A stretch of DNA of 64,000 bases, taken from positions 2,108,001 to 2,172,000 of the forward strand of contig NZ_CP155793.1 in the NCBI RefSeq assembly GCF_039729145.1, read 5' to 3'. Below the pieces are notes generated by a model that worked only from the letters and a program-made list of their open reading frames with translations, searched no databases and was not told the DNA's origin. Positions 17,594-26,453 of this stretch are shown in pieces. Position numbers and translations under genes: made by a program. This DNA comes from Microbacterium sp. SY138 (lineage in GTDB: Bacteria > Actinomycetota > Actinomycetes > Actinomycetales > Microbacteriaceae). The number at the start of each line of letters is the position of its first letter. Position 1 is the stretch's first letter.

Positions 17594-18196
17594 TCAGACC
17601 AGGAGCGCGTCGGGGATCCCGGTCCGCAGCTCCACCGGAAGGTGGCCGGTGTCGTTGTGCGTGAGCAGCGTCCACGGTCGCCCTTGCTTCTGCGCGATCA
17701 CCGTCAGACCGCAGTGCGACTGGTTGAGGGTCATCCACCGCCACTCGGGGGCGGAGAGCACCTCCCGGACGAACCAAGAGATCACGAAGTTGTGGGTGAT
17801 GAGCACCTCGTGCACATCGCCGGTCTTGCGCACCAGGAACTCGTTCACGGCATCCGACATCTGCGCCCGCCCCGCCTCGATCTCCGCCTCGGTGACGGAT
17901 CCGAAGAACGGCTCGAACACCGAGGGAGTCTCCTCGGTCATCCCCGTGGGAACGCAATCGAAGAGCAGAGCGGTCGGCTCGGGGTCGACCGACGGAAGGC
18001 GCGCCGCGATCGCCCGCGCCGTCTCGTTCGCGCGCAGCAACGGTGAATGCCAGACGGCATCGAGAGGAAGCCCCGACAGACGGTCGGCGATCAGTTCCGC
18101 CTGACGCTGGCCTCTCGGAGAGAGGGGTCCGTCGGCGAGACCATGCTCGGCATCCTGATGTTCACCGTGTCTGACCAGATATATGTAGTGCGTCAC
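17594..18196 (-). CDS. Histidine phosphatase (phosphoglycerate mutase-like) family protein
   Basis: 200 residues of the branch-1 histidine phosphatase superfamily. The phospho-accepting histidine is in the N-terminal LVRHGEHQD motif (about residues 7-15); the second catalytic histidine is in EVLITHNFVISWFVREV. SPRGQRQAELIADRL is the usual connecting helix. The start appears to be GTG at 18196, which gives MTHYIYLVRHG and the standard distance to the motif. Substrate cannot be read from sequence; such proteins range from cofactor-independent sugar-phosphate phosphatases to acid phosphatases. It lies alone between the aldo/keto reductase homologue and dapB. Confidence 0.9.
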   Translation of the reverse strand: MTHYIYLVRHGEHQDAEHGLADGPLSPRGQRQAELIADRLSGLPLDAVWHSPLLRANETARAIAARLPSVDPEPTALLFDCVPTGMTEETPSVFEPFFGSVTEAEIEAGRAQMSDAVNEFLVRKTGDVHEVLITHNFVISWFVREVLSAPEWRWMTLNQSHCGLTVIAQKQGRPWTLLTHNDTGHLPVELRTGIPDALLV

Positions 18197-18265
18197 AACT
18201 CGCTCGCTTCATCGCCAGCATCCGCCGGGCCTCCCTTCCACCCTATGTCACGGGTGAAGGGATAC

Positions 18266-19294
18266 TCAGTTTCCCGCCCGGGTGAGCTCGGCGACCTGGC
18301 TGCGCGAAAGCGAGACGCCCGCTCCCTGCATGAGCTCATCGACGTGATCGCTGGCGAAGGCGTTGACGATCGGCGCGGCGACCGTGCGCTGGGCGAGCAA
18401 CCAAGCCACGGACACCGCCGCGACCGGAGCGCTCACCTCGTCGGCGACCTGATCGAGAGCGCGCAGGATCTTGATGCCCCGGCGGTTGAGATGCCCTCGC
18501 AGCTGCTCGCCCCGCACGCCGCGCGAGGTGAGCGCCTTGCTGCGGTGGCGCCCGGAGAGAAAGCCGTGCTCGAGCGCGTGCGATGGCGTGACCGCGAGGT
18601 TCTGCGCACCCGCGACGAGCCGGAGATCACCCTCGAACGGCTGACGACGGACGAGGTTGTACGGCGCATCGATCACCTTGATGCGCGGGTAGCCGGCCGA
18701 CGCAAGGATGCGCGCCTCGACGAGTCGCTCCGGCGCGAACCCGAACGCACCGAGCGCACCGATCTTTCCGGCCTCCATCAACCATTCGACGGTCGCCAAC
18801 GTGTCTTCGAGGTTCGTGGTCGCATCGAGGGTGGCGTCGAGGTAGACGACATCGATGCGATCCACGTCGAGACGCGTCAGGGACCCCTCCACCGCGCGGA
18901 CGAGATTGACCGAGCCCAGACCGGGGTTGTCGGCGTGGGCCCCGATGCGCACACTCACGATGCTGCGGTCGCGCTGGCCGCGTGAACGCAGCCACTGCCC
19001 GATGATGTGCTCGCTGCGACCCCCGGAGAAGCCGTCAGCCGTGTGGATCGCGTTTCCGCCGAACTCCACGTAGCGGTCGAGGATGCCGTGGCTGGTCTCG
19101 AGGTCGACGTTCCAGCCGAACTCCGCAGCTCCCAGCATCAACGGGAACGTCTCGTAGCCGGTCTCGCCGAGAGCGGTTCGGATCGTCTCCCCTATCCCTG
19201 GCCCGACGATCGGGATGGGCGCAGAGGGATGCTCGGCGATGCCCTGCTGGGCACGTTCCTCAGACGCTCCTGCGCCTACGCTGAACAACCGCAT
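18266..19294 (-). CDS. Aldo/keto reductase-fold protein lacking the catalytic tetrad
   Basis: 342 residues with the overall AKR barrel pattern, but the active-site positions are changed. The usual DTADAYG region reads HTADGFSGG, so the catalytic Asp and Tyr are H84 and F89; the lysine position (TKVG in active members) is R116 in VSVRIG; the histidine position (DLYQLH) is D153 in DVVYLD. The C-terminal cofactor region (AWLLAQRTVAAPIVNA) is still recognisable. It may be a binding or regulatory protein instead of an oxidoreductase. The first 45 residues are not conserved-looking and the true start could be later. It follows pnp on the same strand after a strong terminator. Confidence 0.85.
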   Translation of the reverse strand: MRLFSVGAGASEERAQQGIAEHPSAPIPIVGPGIGETIRTALGETGYETFPLMLGAAEFGWNVDLETSHGILDRYVEFGGNAIHTADGFSGGRSEHIIGQWLRSRGQRDRSIVSVRIGAHADNPGLGSVNLVRAVEGSLTRLDVDRIDVVYLDATLDATTNLEDTLATVEWLMEAGKIGALGAFGFAPERLVEARILASAGYPRIKVIDAPYNLVRRQPFEGDLRLVAGAQNLAVTPSHALEHGFLSGRHRSKALTSRGVRGEQLRGHLNRRGIKILRALDQVADEVSAPVAAVSVAWLLAQRTVAAPIVNAFASDHVDELMQGAGVSLSRSQVAELTRAGN

Positions 19295-19319
19295 ACTCTC
19301 TCACCCCCGCGTCGATCGG

Positions 19320-19367
19320 TGCGTGCCGACCTGCGTACCTGCTCGATCTGCACCCCCCGGTGCGTAC
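19320..19367. repeat. Three TGCGTRC iterations upstream of the aldo/keto reductase gene
   Basis: TGCGTGC at 19320-19326, TGCGTAC at 19332-19338 and 19361-19367, all in one direction. They lie 26-73 bases before the start codon at 19294. Could be binding sites; spacing (12 and 29 bases) is irregular, so this is weak. Confidence 0.25.
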
Positions 19368-19460
19368 TTCGAGGGTAAGCGAATTCAGCGAACGTCCTGA
19401 CCAATCCGGGGAACGGCGCGGAAACGCCCGATAACGATTTGGTCACACCGTGACAGCGCA

Positions 19461-19497
19461 GAACCCGGGCCCCTCCCTGACGGAGAGACCCGGGTTC
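19461..19497 (-). terminator. Terminator of pnp
   Basis: Hairpin with perfect 9-base arms GAACCCGGG and CCCGGGTTC, and an inner CTCC/GGAG stem, starting 16 bases after the pnp stop codon. Confidence 0.75.
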
Positions 19498-19513
19498 CGT
19501 TGGAACGCTGCGC

Positions 19514-21790
19514 TTACTCGGCTGCAGCGTCCTCGGCGGGTGCTGCGTCAGCGGCAGGAGCGTCGTCCAGGACGGGCTCGAGCGAGAGCTTGCCGCGGTC
19601 GTCGATCTTCGTGATCTTCACGAGGATCTTCTGGCCGACCGAGAGCACGTCGTCGACGTTCTCGACCCGCTTGCCACCGGCGAGCTTGCGCACCTCGGTG
19701 ACGTGCAGGAGGCCATCCTTGCCCGGGAGCAGCGAGACGAACGCACCGAAGGTGGCGATCTTCACGACGGTGCCGAGGAACTGCTCCCCGACCTCCGGGT
19801 TCGTGGGGTTAGCGATCGCGTTGACCTGGGCGCGGGCGGCCTCGGCCGAGGGGCCGTCGGTCGCGCCGATGTAGACGGTGCCGTCCTCCTCGATGGAGAT
19901 CTGCGCACCGGTCTCGTCCTGGATCGCGTTGATCGTCTTGCCCTTCGGGCCGATCAGCTCGCCGATCTTGTCGACCGGGATCTGCACGCTGATGACGCGA
20001 GGCGCGGTGGGCGCCATCTCGTCCGGAGCGTCGATCGCGGCGTTCAGGACGTTGAGGATCGTCAGACGAGCCTCACGGGCCTGGGTCAGCGCGCCGGCGA
20101 GCACAGACGACGGGATGCCGTCGAGCTTCGTGTCGAGCTGGATCGCCGTGACGAACTCGCTGGTACCGGCGACCTTGAAGTCCATGTCACCGAGAGCGTC
20201 TTCCGCACCCAGGATGTCGGTCAGAGCCGCGTAGCGGGTCTCGCCGTCGACCTCGTCGGAGACGAGGCCCATCGCGATGCCGGCGACGGGGGCGCGCAGC
20301 GGCACACCCGCGTTCAGCAGCGACAGGGTCGACGCGCAGACCGAGCCCATCGAGGTGGAGCCGTTGGAGCTCAGCGCCTCGGAGACCTGACGGATCACGT
20401 ACGGGAACTCCTCGCGGCTCGGCAGCACCGGCACGAGGGCGCGCTCGGCCAGGAAGCCGTGCCCGATCTCGCGACGCTTCGGCGAACCGACACGGCCGGT
20501 CTCACCGGTCGAGTAGGGCGGGAAGTTGTAGTGGTGCATGTAGCGCTTGCTCGTCACAGGCGACAGCGAGTCGATCTGCTGCTCCATCTTGAGCATGTTC
20601 AGCGTGGTGACGCCGAGGATCTGGGTCTCGCCGCGCTGGAAGATCGCGGAGCCGTGCACGCGCGGGATGACCTGCACCTCGGCGTCGAGCGGACGAATGT
20701 CCGCCAGACCACGACCGTCGATGCGGGCGCCCTCGGTGAGGATGCGTCCGCGCACGATCTTCTTCGTGACGGACTTGTACGCGGCGGAGAACTCGAGCGG
20801 CGCCGCGGCCGGGAGCGAACCCGCCTCGGTGGCCTCGATCAACTCCGCCTTGACGCGGTCCTTGATCGCATCGTCAGCGGTCTGACGCTCGACCTTGTCC
20901 GCGATCTGGTACACGTCGCTGAGTTCGGCGAATGCGCGCTCCGAGACGAAGCTGTAGACCTCGTCGCTGTACGCGGGGAAGACCGGGTACACGCCCGGCT
21001 CCTTCGAGGCGGTCGCTGCGAGTTCAGCCTGAGCCTTGACGAGCTGCGCGATGAAGGGCTTCGAGGCCTCGAGGCCCTGGGCCACGACATCCTCGTTCGG
21101 CTTGGTGGCGCCGGCCTTGATCAGGTTCCAGCTGTGCTCGGTGGCCTCGGCCTCGACCATCATGATGGCGACGTCTTCCGTGCCATCGGCCTTGGTCACG
21201 ACGCGACCGGCGACGATCAGGTCGAACACGGCCTCCGAGACCTGCTCGGCGGTCGGGAACGCGACCCACTGGTCGGCGTGCTCGCCCTGGCCGGGGATGA
21301 ACGCGAGACGCACACCGGCGACGGGACCCGAGAACGGCAGACCCGAGATCTGCGTCGACGCGGAAGCGGCGTTGATCGCGAGAGCGTCGTAGAACTCGCC
21401 CGGTGCGATCGACAGGACGGTGATGACGATCTGGACCTCGTTGCGCAGGCCGTCGACGAACGACGGACGCAGCGGGCGGTCGATCAGACGGCAGACCAGG
21501 ATCGCCTCGGTGGAGGGGCGGCCCTCGCGACGGAAGAACGAACCGGGGATCTTGCCGGCAGCGTAGGAACGCTCCTCGACATCGACCGTCAGCGGGAAGA
21601 AGTCGAAGCCCTCGCGCGGGTGCTTGCCTGCGCTGGTGGCCGAGAGGAGCATGGTCTCGCCGTCGAGGTACGCGGCGACGGCGCCCTGAGCCTGCTGCGC
21701 GAGGCGGCCGGTCTCGAAGCGGATGGTGCGGGTGCCGAAGCGGCCGTTGTCGAGAACGGCCTCGGTGGCGGTGATTTCAGGACCTTCCAA
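19514..21790 (-). CDS. pnp: Polyribonucleotide nucleotidyltransferase
   Basis: Phosphorolytic 3'-5' exoribonuclease (and guanosine pentaphosphate synthetase in related bacteria) central to RNA decay. 758 residues: two RNase PH-like domains (about 15-240 and 330-560), a KH domain at about 600-660 with [12 protein letters not shown], and an S1 domain at about 670-740 with [15 protein letters not shown]. The tail is Ala/Asp/Glu-rich. The start is TTG, which gives [18 protein letters not shown] lies seven bases before it and no ATG or GTG fits better. rpsO, which usually sits next to pnp, is 20 kb away on the same strand. Confidence 0.97.
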   Translation of the reverse strand: MEGPEITATEAVLDNGRFGTRTIRFETGRLAQQAQGAVAAYLDGETMLLSATSAGKHPREGFDFFPLTVDVEERSYAAGKIPGSFFRREGRPSTEAILVCRLIDRPLRPSFVDGLRNEVQIVITVLSIAPGEFYDALAINAASASTQISGLPFSGPVAGVRLAFIPGQGEHADQWVAFPTAEQVSEAVFDLIVAGRVVTKADGTEDVAIMMVEAEATEHSWNLIKAGATKPNEDVVAQGLEASKPFIAQLVKAQAELAATASKEPGVYPVFPAYSDEVYSFVSERAFAELSDVYQIADKVERQTADDAIKDRVKAELIEATEAGSLPAAAPLEFSAAYKSVTKKIVRGRILTEGARIDGRGLADIRPLDAEVQVIPRVHGSAIFQRGETQILGVTTLNMLKMEQQIDSLSPVTSKRYMHHYNFPPYSTGETGRVGSPKRREIGHGFLAERALVPVLPSREEFPYVIRQVSEALSSNGSTSMGSVCASTLSLLNAGVPLRAPVAGIAMGLVSDEVDGETRYAALTDILGAEDALGDMDFKVAGTSEFVTAIQLDTKLDGIPSSVLAGALTQAREARLTILNVLNAAIDAPDEMAPTAPRVISVQIPVDKIGELIGPKGKTINAIQDETGAQISIEEDGTVYIGATDGPSAEAARAQVNAIANPTNPEVGEQFLGTVVKIATFGAFVSLLPGKDGLLHVTEVRKLAGGKRVENVDDVLSVGQKILVKITKIDDRGKLSLEPVLDDAPAADAAPAEDAAAE

Positions 21791-22150
21791 GAGGTCTCTC
21801 CTTCTTTGTTTAGACTCGCGAATCCATGTGACGCGCGAGCGTGTTCAAAGGAGCGGAACAGAGGGGTTCGGGCGCGCGGGCACTCCCGCGAATCTCGCCT
21901 GCGCTGGCCACCAGTAGAAAGCCACCCGACATCCGCCGAGGAACCCACCACAGGGGACCAGCTTCTCCGCCGATCGCTCCATGAGTCGATATGAAATTAT
22001 GCGGTTGACACACGTCAACCTCATCCACCCTACCAGCGCTGACCTCAAATCCTGCGTCTCGTCGCGCATCGCGGATCCGACATCTCGCGTCCACAGCCCG
22101 TTCACCGTGCGGACTCCGCGAAGCGACGGGCGTCCGCTGTGGTGGAGTCC
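21791..22150. other. Intergenic region between divergent pnp and UDP-sugar dehydrogenase genes
   Basis: 360 bases with no convincing gene. It holds the AAGGAG site of pnp, an AT-richer stretch near 21990-22005 that is unusual for this window, and an 18-base palindrome at 22004-22021. Promoters for both flanking genes must lie here. Confidence 0.6.
22004..22021. promoter_or_regulatory. Palindrome GGTTGAC-ACAC-GTCAACC
   Basis: Perfect 7-base arms with a 4-base centre. Both arms contain TTGAC, so the site can supply a -35 element to promoters in either direction (pnp to the left, the dehydrogenase to the right). It may be an operator as well. No regulator is assigned. Confidence 0.45.
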
Positions 22151-23461
22151 ATGCGCTTGTCAGTGATCGGCTGCGGCTACCTCGGTGCCGTGCACGCCGC
22201 CGCCATGGCCTCCATCGGACACGACGTGATCGGCATCGACGTCGACGCGCAGAAGATCGCGGCCCTCGCTTCCGGCACCGCACCGTTCTTCGAGCCACGG
22301 CTGCCGGAGCTGCTGGCGGATGGCCTGCGCTCGGGGCGGCTCCGCTTCAGCGACCGGATGGCGGACGCCGCGGGTGCGGACGTGCACTTCCTCGCCGTCG
22401 GCACTCCGCAGATGCCGGGTGGGCATGCCGCGGATCTGCGTCACGTCGATGCGGCAGTCGACGGGCTGCTCCCCCATCTGCGCGTCGGCGACGTCGTCGC
22501 GGGAAAATCCACCGTGCCGGTCGGTACAGCCGTCGCGGTCGCCGGGCGCATCGCCGTCACGGGAGCGACGCTCGTGTGGAACCCCGAGTTCCTGCGCGAA
22601 GGCTGGGCCGTGCACGACACTCTGACCCCGGACCGCCTCGTGGTCGGCGCCGAGGCCGATGCGGCGGGTCAGCGCGCGGTCGGAGTCCTGCGAGAGGTGT
22701 ACGCGCCGGCCCTCGACGCGGGGACGCCCTTCCTCGTCACGGATCTCGCGACGGCCGAGCTGGTCAAGGGCGCGGCGAACGCGTTCCTGGCCACCAAGAT
22801 CTCGTTCATCAACGCGATGGCCGAGATCGCCGAGGCGTCCGGTGCCGATGTCGGCCTGCTCGCCGACGCGCTCGGGCATGACACCCGCATCGGCCGACGC
22901 TACCTCGGCGCGGGCATCGGCTTCGGCGGAGGGTGCCTTCCCAAGGACATCCGCGCGTTCGCCGCACGGGCCGAAGAGCTGGGACGCGGCGAAGCGGTCG
23001 GGTTCCTGCGCGAGGTCGACAGCATCAACCTCCGTCGCCGTGATCGGGCGGTGCAGCTCGTGGTCGACGCGCTGGGCGGGCTCGTGTTCGGCCGGCGGAT
23101 CGCCGTGCTGGGCGCCGCCTTCAAACCGTTCAGCGACGACATCCGCGATTCACCGGCCCTGGACGTTGCCGTGCGACTGCGCGGGCTGGGCGCGGATGTC
23201 GTCGTGACCGACCCGGCTGCCGTCGACAACGCCGCGGCTGCGCACCCTCAGCTCGGCTACGCGCGTGACCGCGACGAGGCGCTGCGGGAGGCCGACGCCG
23301 TCGTCGTCGTCACCGAATGGGACGAGTACCGGCGCGACCTCTCGCCCGAGCACGCCGGCGCACTCGTGCGGGGACGGATCATCATCGACGGACGGAACTG
23401 TCTCGACTCCCTCTCCTGGCGTGCTGCCGGTTGGCAGTACCACGGCATGGGGCGGCGTTGA
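22151..23461 (+). CDS. UDP-glucose/GDP-mannose-family dehydrogenase
   Basis: 436 residues; oxidises a nucleotide sugar to the uronic acid, most likely UDP-glucose to UDP-glucuronate. The NAD-binding GCGYLG is at 7-12, the central domain carries ELVKGAANAFLATKISFINA, and the catalytic cysteine is in GFGGGCLPKD (about residue 261). The C-terminal UDP-binding domain is intact (LGAAFKPFSDDIRDSPALDV). The start at the second Met of the open frame (22151) yields the family N-terminus MRLSVIG. It is convergent with a glycosyltransferase-esterase fusion, so the two may serve one surface glycan. ManNAc dehydrogenase is less likely but not excluded. Confidence 0.92.
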   Translation: MRLSVIGCGYLGAVHAAAMASIGHDVIGIDVDAQKIAALASGTAPFFEPRLPELLADGLRSGRLRFSDRMADAAGADVHFLAVGTPQMPGGHAADLRHVDAAVDGLLPHLRVGDVVAGKSTVPVGTAVAVAGRIAVTGATLVWNPEFLREGWAVHDTLTPDRLVVGAEADAAGQRAVGVLREVYAPALDAGTPFLVTDLATAELVKGAANAFLATKISFINAMAEIAEASGADVGLLADALGHDTRIGRRYLGAGIGFGGGCLPKDIRAFAARAEELGRGEAVGFLREVDSINLRRRDRAVQLVVDALGGLVFGRRIAVLGAAFKPFSDDIRDSPALDVAVRLRGLGADVVVTDPAAVDNAAAAHPQLGYARDRDEALREADAVVVVTEWDEYRRDLSPEHAGALVRGRIIIDGRNCLDSLSWRAAGWQYHGMGRR

Positions 23462-23508
23462 GGCACCCACGGCAGGGGCGGCACCGAACACTCCACCGGA
23501 GCACGAGG

Positions 23509-25449
23509 TCAGCGGACGAACGCCGTCCTCGCTGCGGACGAGCGACCGAGGTAGACGTAGTCGTCGTGCTTCGCGAGCCGCCCGTCGCCCGCCGCCCGCC
23601 CGTGCAGCCGACGCCAGACCCAGGGCAACGCGTGACGGCGCCACCATACCCCCGCGCCGATGGGCTCATGCTCGTGCATCGCGGCATCGAGCACTCCCAG
23701 TGTGTCCGCATCGGGCACTCCGAGTATCTCGCCGGCGCGATAGGCGAGGAAACGGTGCCCTCGACTGCTGAGGTGCACCAGGTCTTCGCCCCAGTTCGGG
23801 CGCTCGCCCAATGAGGGATGCAGGTCCGTGTCGATCAGGATCGCTCCGGTGCGAGCCGCGATACCGGTCAATGCGGTCGCGAAGGCGGAGAACCTCCTCG
23901 TGTAGAACGATGCCGCGCGGCGCCCGGGAAGGAACGGCGTCACCAGAAGCACGTCGGCACCGATCCCCCGCAACTGTCGCACCGCCCCCTCGAGCTCCGC
24001 GGCGAGCGCTGTGACGTCGACACGGCGCTTCACGAGGTCGTTCGCCCCGATCAGGATCGACGCGAGGTCGGGGCGCAGTTCGAGTGCTCGCGTCAGTTGC
24101 TGGCCGGTGAGGTCGCGCACGCGCTTGGACCGGACCGCCAGGTTCGCGTAGTGCAGGCTTCCTCTGGCGGCGAGCAGCAGGGCGAGGCGGTCGGCCCACC
24201 CGCGGAGGGCACCGTCGGGTGCCGGGTCGCACAGTCCTTCCGTCAGGGAGTCGCCGAGAGCGACGTAGCGGTGCCATCGGCGGGCAGTGACCGGCGCGGA
24301 CGGTTCCGGTCGCACGACGCGGCGGGAGCGCGCCCCGGAATCGGCCCTCTGCAGCATCCGAGCCTCGTCGAAGTGGCCGAGGAGCTGATCGCACACGCTC
24401 TCCCAGCTGCGCTCCTGCACGGCTACGCGCCCCGCATCGCCGAACGCGCGTCGCTTGCGCGCATCTCCGGCGAGATCGGCCACGCGCATCCGCAGATCGT
24501 CGAGGTCGCCCGGCCGGTAGAGCCAACCATCGATTCCCATGCGTACGAGGTCGAGCGGGCCGCCACGCCCCGTGGCTACGACGGGTACGCCACTCGCGTG
24601 CGCTTCCTGCAGGGTCTGCCCGAAGGTCTCACTCTCGCCCGGGTGCACGAAGAGGTCGAACGACGCCATCGCCGCGGCCAACTCACCGCCGTCGAGGTGG
24701 CCGAGGAACAGGGCGTCGGGGAGCAGGCCCTGCAGCCGTGCCCTGCTGGGTCCGTCTCCGACGATCACCAGTCGCGTGCCCGGGATGTCGCGGAGCGCGG
24801 CGAGGTCTTCGACCTGCTTCTCAGGAGCGAGGCGTCCCACATAGCCGATCACGACGTCGGCGCCCCACTCGGAGCGGAGCGCATACTGGCGCCGCGCGGG
24901 CTGGAAGCGTTCGGCATCGACACCTCTCCCCCACCGCCGGACGCGATCGATGCCGAGCGCGGCGAGCTGCCCGGCCGAGTCAGCCGAAGGCGCCAGGGTC
25001 AGGGTCGCGCGCCTGTGCAAGCGGGCGATGTGAGTCTGGGCGATGCCGGTGGTCGCCGCGATCCGGTAGCGCTGGGTGTATGCGGCGACATCGGTCTGGT
25101 AAGCGGCGACGGCAGGCAGGTCGAGGCGTTCGGCTGCGAGCACCCCCCGCCATCCCAGAGCGAACGGGGAGGCGAGGTGCACGACATCGGGCTGGAAGCG
25201 CGCGAGTGAGGACGCGACCCGGCGAGCGCTCGACGTGCCCACCCGCACATGACGGTACCCCGGCAGCGCGAGGCTCGGAATCGCCTCGATGCGTGCCCCG
25301 CTCACCTCGGCGGGGACGCCGACCGCAGCGGGGGCGACGACATGTGCCTCATGCCCTCGCCGCTCGAGGTGCCGCAGGATCTGCAGCACCGAGCCGGTGA
25401 CGCCGTTCATGTGCGGAAGGAAGGATTCTGTGACGATCGCTACTCTCAC
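23509..25449 (-). CDS. GT4 glycosyltransferase fused to an SGNH/GDSL esterase
   Basis: 646 residues with two complete enzymes. Residues 1 to about 370 are a GT4 (GT-B fold) transferase of the phosphatidylinositol/diacylglycerol mannosyltransferase type: N-terminal ESFLPHMNGVTGSV, YVGRLAPEKQVEDLA and the HPGESETFGQTLQEAHASG donor motif. Residues about 393-600 are an SGNH hydrolase with all blocks: ALGDSLTEG (Ser), GANDL (Asn) and the D-x-x-H motif in DLVHLSSRGH. A 25-residue Arg-rich linker joins them. There is no signal peptide or membrane segment, so both halves are cytoplasmic. The GTG at 25449 is preferred because it starts the VAIVTESF strand; a frame extends 22 codons upstream. Acyl removal linked to glycan transfer is a guess. 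Confidence 0.9.
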   Translation of the reverse strand: MRVAIVTESFLPHMNGVTGSVLQILRHLERRGHEAHVVAPAAVGVPAEVSGARIEAIPSLALPGYRHVRVGTSSARRVASSLARFQPDVVHLASPFALGWRGVLAAERLDLPAVAAYQTDVAAYTQRYRIAATTGIAQTHIARLHRRATLTLAPSADSAGQLAALGIDRVRRWGRGVDAERFQPARRQYALRSEWGADVVIGYVGRLAPEKQVEDLAALRDIPGTRLVIVGDGPSRARLQGLLPDALFLGHLDGGELAAAMASFDLFVHPGESETFGQTLQEAHASGVPVVATGRGGPLDLVRMGIDGWLYRPGDLDDLRMRVADLAGDARKRRAFGDAGRVAVQERSWESVCDQLLGHFDEARMLQRADSGARSRRVVRPEPSAPVTARRWHRYVALGDSLTEGLCDPAPDGALRGWADRLALLLAARGSLHYANLAVRSKRVRDLTGQQLTRALELRPDLASILIGANDLVKRRVDVTALAAELEGAVRQLRGIGADVLLVTPFLPGRRAASFYTRRFSAFATALTGIAARTGAILIDTDLHPSLGERPNWGEDLVHLSSRGHRFLAYRAGEILGVPDADTLGVLDAAMHEHEPIGAGVWWRRHALPWVWRRLHGRAAGDGRLAKHDDYVYLGRSSAARTAFVR

Positions 25450-25580
25450 AGCACCAGGATGACGGGACTCGGGAGCTCCATGCGCCGGAGACGCTCCCCT
25501 GCACCAGATGTTCACCGGATGCTGGAGAACGGGTCACCGGCTATCCGGTCTTTGGTTCCCGTTCACCCGTCGCGGGCACA

Positions 25581-26174
25581 GTGGGCGACGTGCCGACGGA
25601 TCTGCTGACCGCATCGCTCGCCAGCCCGTGGAGCCTGGCGGTGATGAGTCTGCTCGTCGTCGGCGATGCCTTCTTCGTCGTCGTGCCGGGTGAGGTCGCG
25701 GTGACGGCGCTCGGCGCCGTCGCCGTGACCACGGGTTCCCCGCCGCTCTGGGCCGTGGTCGTCTGCGCCGCCGTCGCCGCGGCCGTCGGAGACGCCTGCT
25801 GCTACCTCATCGGGCGTTCGGTGGGAACCGAGCGCTGGCGGTGGATGAGGATGCCCCGTGTGCAGCAGGCTCTGGTGTGGGCCCGACGCCGCTTGGACGG
25901 CGGGATGGCGACGGTGCTGTTCACCGCCCGGTTCGTGCCGTTCGCGCGCCTGGCGATCAACCTGGCCGCCGGAGCATCGCGCATCCATCCTCCCCGCTAT
26001 CTCGCTCTCGTCGCCCTGGCCGCGACCGGGTGGGCGCTCTACCAGGCAGCGGTCGGTGCAGCCGTTGCGGCGATCCTTCCCGGCGGCCCCCTTGTCGCGG
26101 TGCCGGTGTCGATCGTGCTCGCGATCGGACTCGGAGCGGTGATCGACCTGTGCGTGCGCCGCACCAGAGGATGA
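25581..26174 (+). CDS. DedA-family (VTT domain) membrane protein
   Basis: 197 residues with five to six membrane segments and the VTT/DedA pattern: FFVVVPGEVAVTALG near 35-50, GDACCYLIGRSVG near 72-84 and the amphipathic FTARFVPFARLAINLAAGAS motif near 115-135 with its conserved Arg and Pro. Family members act as lipid flippases or scramblases for undecaprenyl phosphate or phospholipids and help keep proton motive force. A GTG start at 25581 is used. It is divergent from the glycosyltransferase-esterase gene, sharing about 130 bases of upstream sequence, which suggests a link to envelope glycolipid work. Confidence 0.9.
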   Translation: MGDVPTDLLTASLASPWSLAVMSLLVVGDAFFVVVPGEVAVTALGAVAVTTGSPPLWAVVVCAAVAAAVGDACCYLIGRSVGTERWRWMRMPRVQQALVWARRRLDGGMATVLFTARFVPFARLAINLAAGASRIHPPRYLALVALAATGWALYQAAVGAAVAAILPGGPLVAVPVSIVLAIGLGAVIDLCVRRTRG

Positions 26175-26193
26175 CCGGCCGGACCGGTTGCTC

Positions 26194-26199
26194 TAGGCT
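26194..26199 (+). promoter_or_regulatory. -10 element of the DUF5302 gene (leaderless)
   Basis: TAGGCT six bases before the ATG at 26206. Confidence 0.65.
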
Positions 26200-26205
26200 C
26201 GGGGC

Positions 26206-26382
26206 ATGAGCACCGAAGAAGGCGCCTCCTCGTCCGAAGAGATGAAGCGCAAGTTCAAGGAAGCGCTCGAGAAGAAGAACGCGCACCACCGGCAGGGCGA
26301 GGCACACCTCGACGGCGACTCCGCCGTGCACAGTGCGAACGCCCCGCAGACCCGGCGCGAGTTCCGACGCAAGAGCGGTTGA
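26206..26382 (+). CDS. DUF5302 family small protein
   Basis: 58 residues, highly charged: it begins MSTEEGASSSEEMKRKFKEAL, has a Lys/His-rich middle, GEAHLDGDSAVH, and ends with REFRRKSG. This matches the DUF5302 family of short actinobacterial proteins with no known function; the FRRKSG end is characteristic. The TAGGCT hexamer six bases before the ATG and a strong terminator directly after the stop support a real, independently transcribed gene even though it is very short. The net charge pattern and C-terminal basic tail would fit nucleic acid or ribosome binding, which is speculation. Confidence 0.85.
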   Translation: MSTEEGASSSEEMKRKFKEALEKKNAHHRQGEAHLDGDSAVHSANAPQTRREFRRKSG

Positions 26383-26388
26383 CCGCGC

Positions 26389-26424
26389 GGATGCGGGAGC
26401 CGGCTCGGCCGGCCTCCCGCATCC
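26389..26424. terminator. Bidirectional terminator between DUF5302 and the dicarboxylate symporter
   Basis: Hairpin with perfect 11-base arms GGATGCGGGAG and CTCCCGCATCC and an inner CCGG/CCGG stem, lying between two convergent genes. Confidence 0.75.
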
Positions 26425-26453
26425 CTCACCCTCTCGTCGTGCGCGATCTCGCG

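Noticed and set aside
23509..26174. A phage-defence or mobile-element interpretation of the envelope gene cluster
   Set aside because: No integrase, transposase, terminal repeats, tRNA target or shift in base composition; all proteins fit envelope work.
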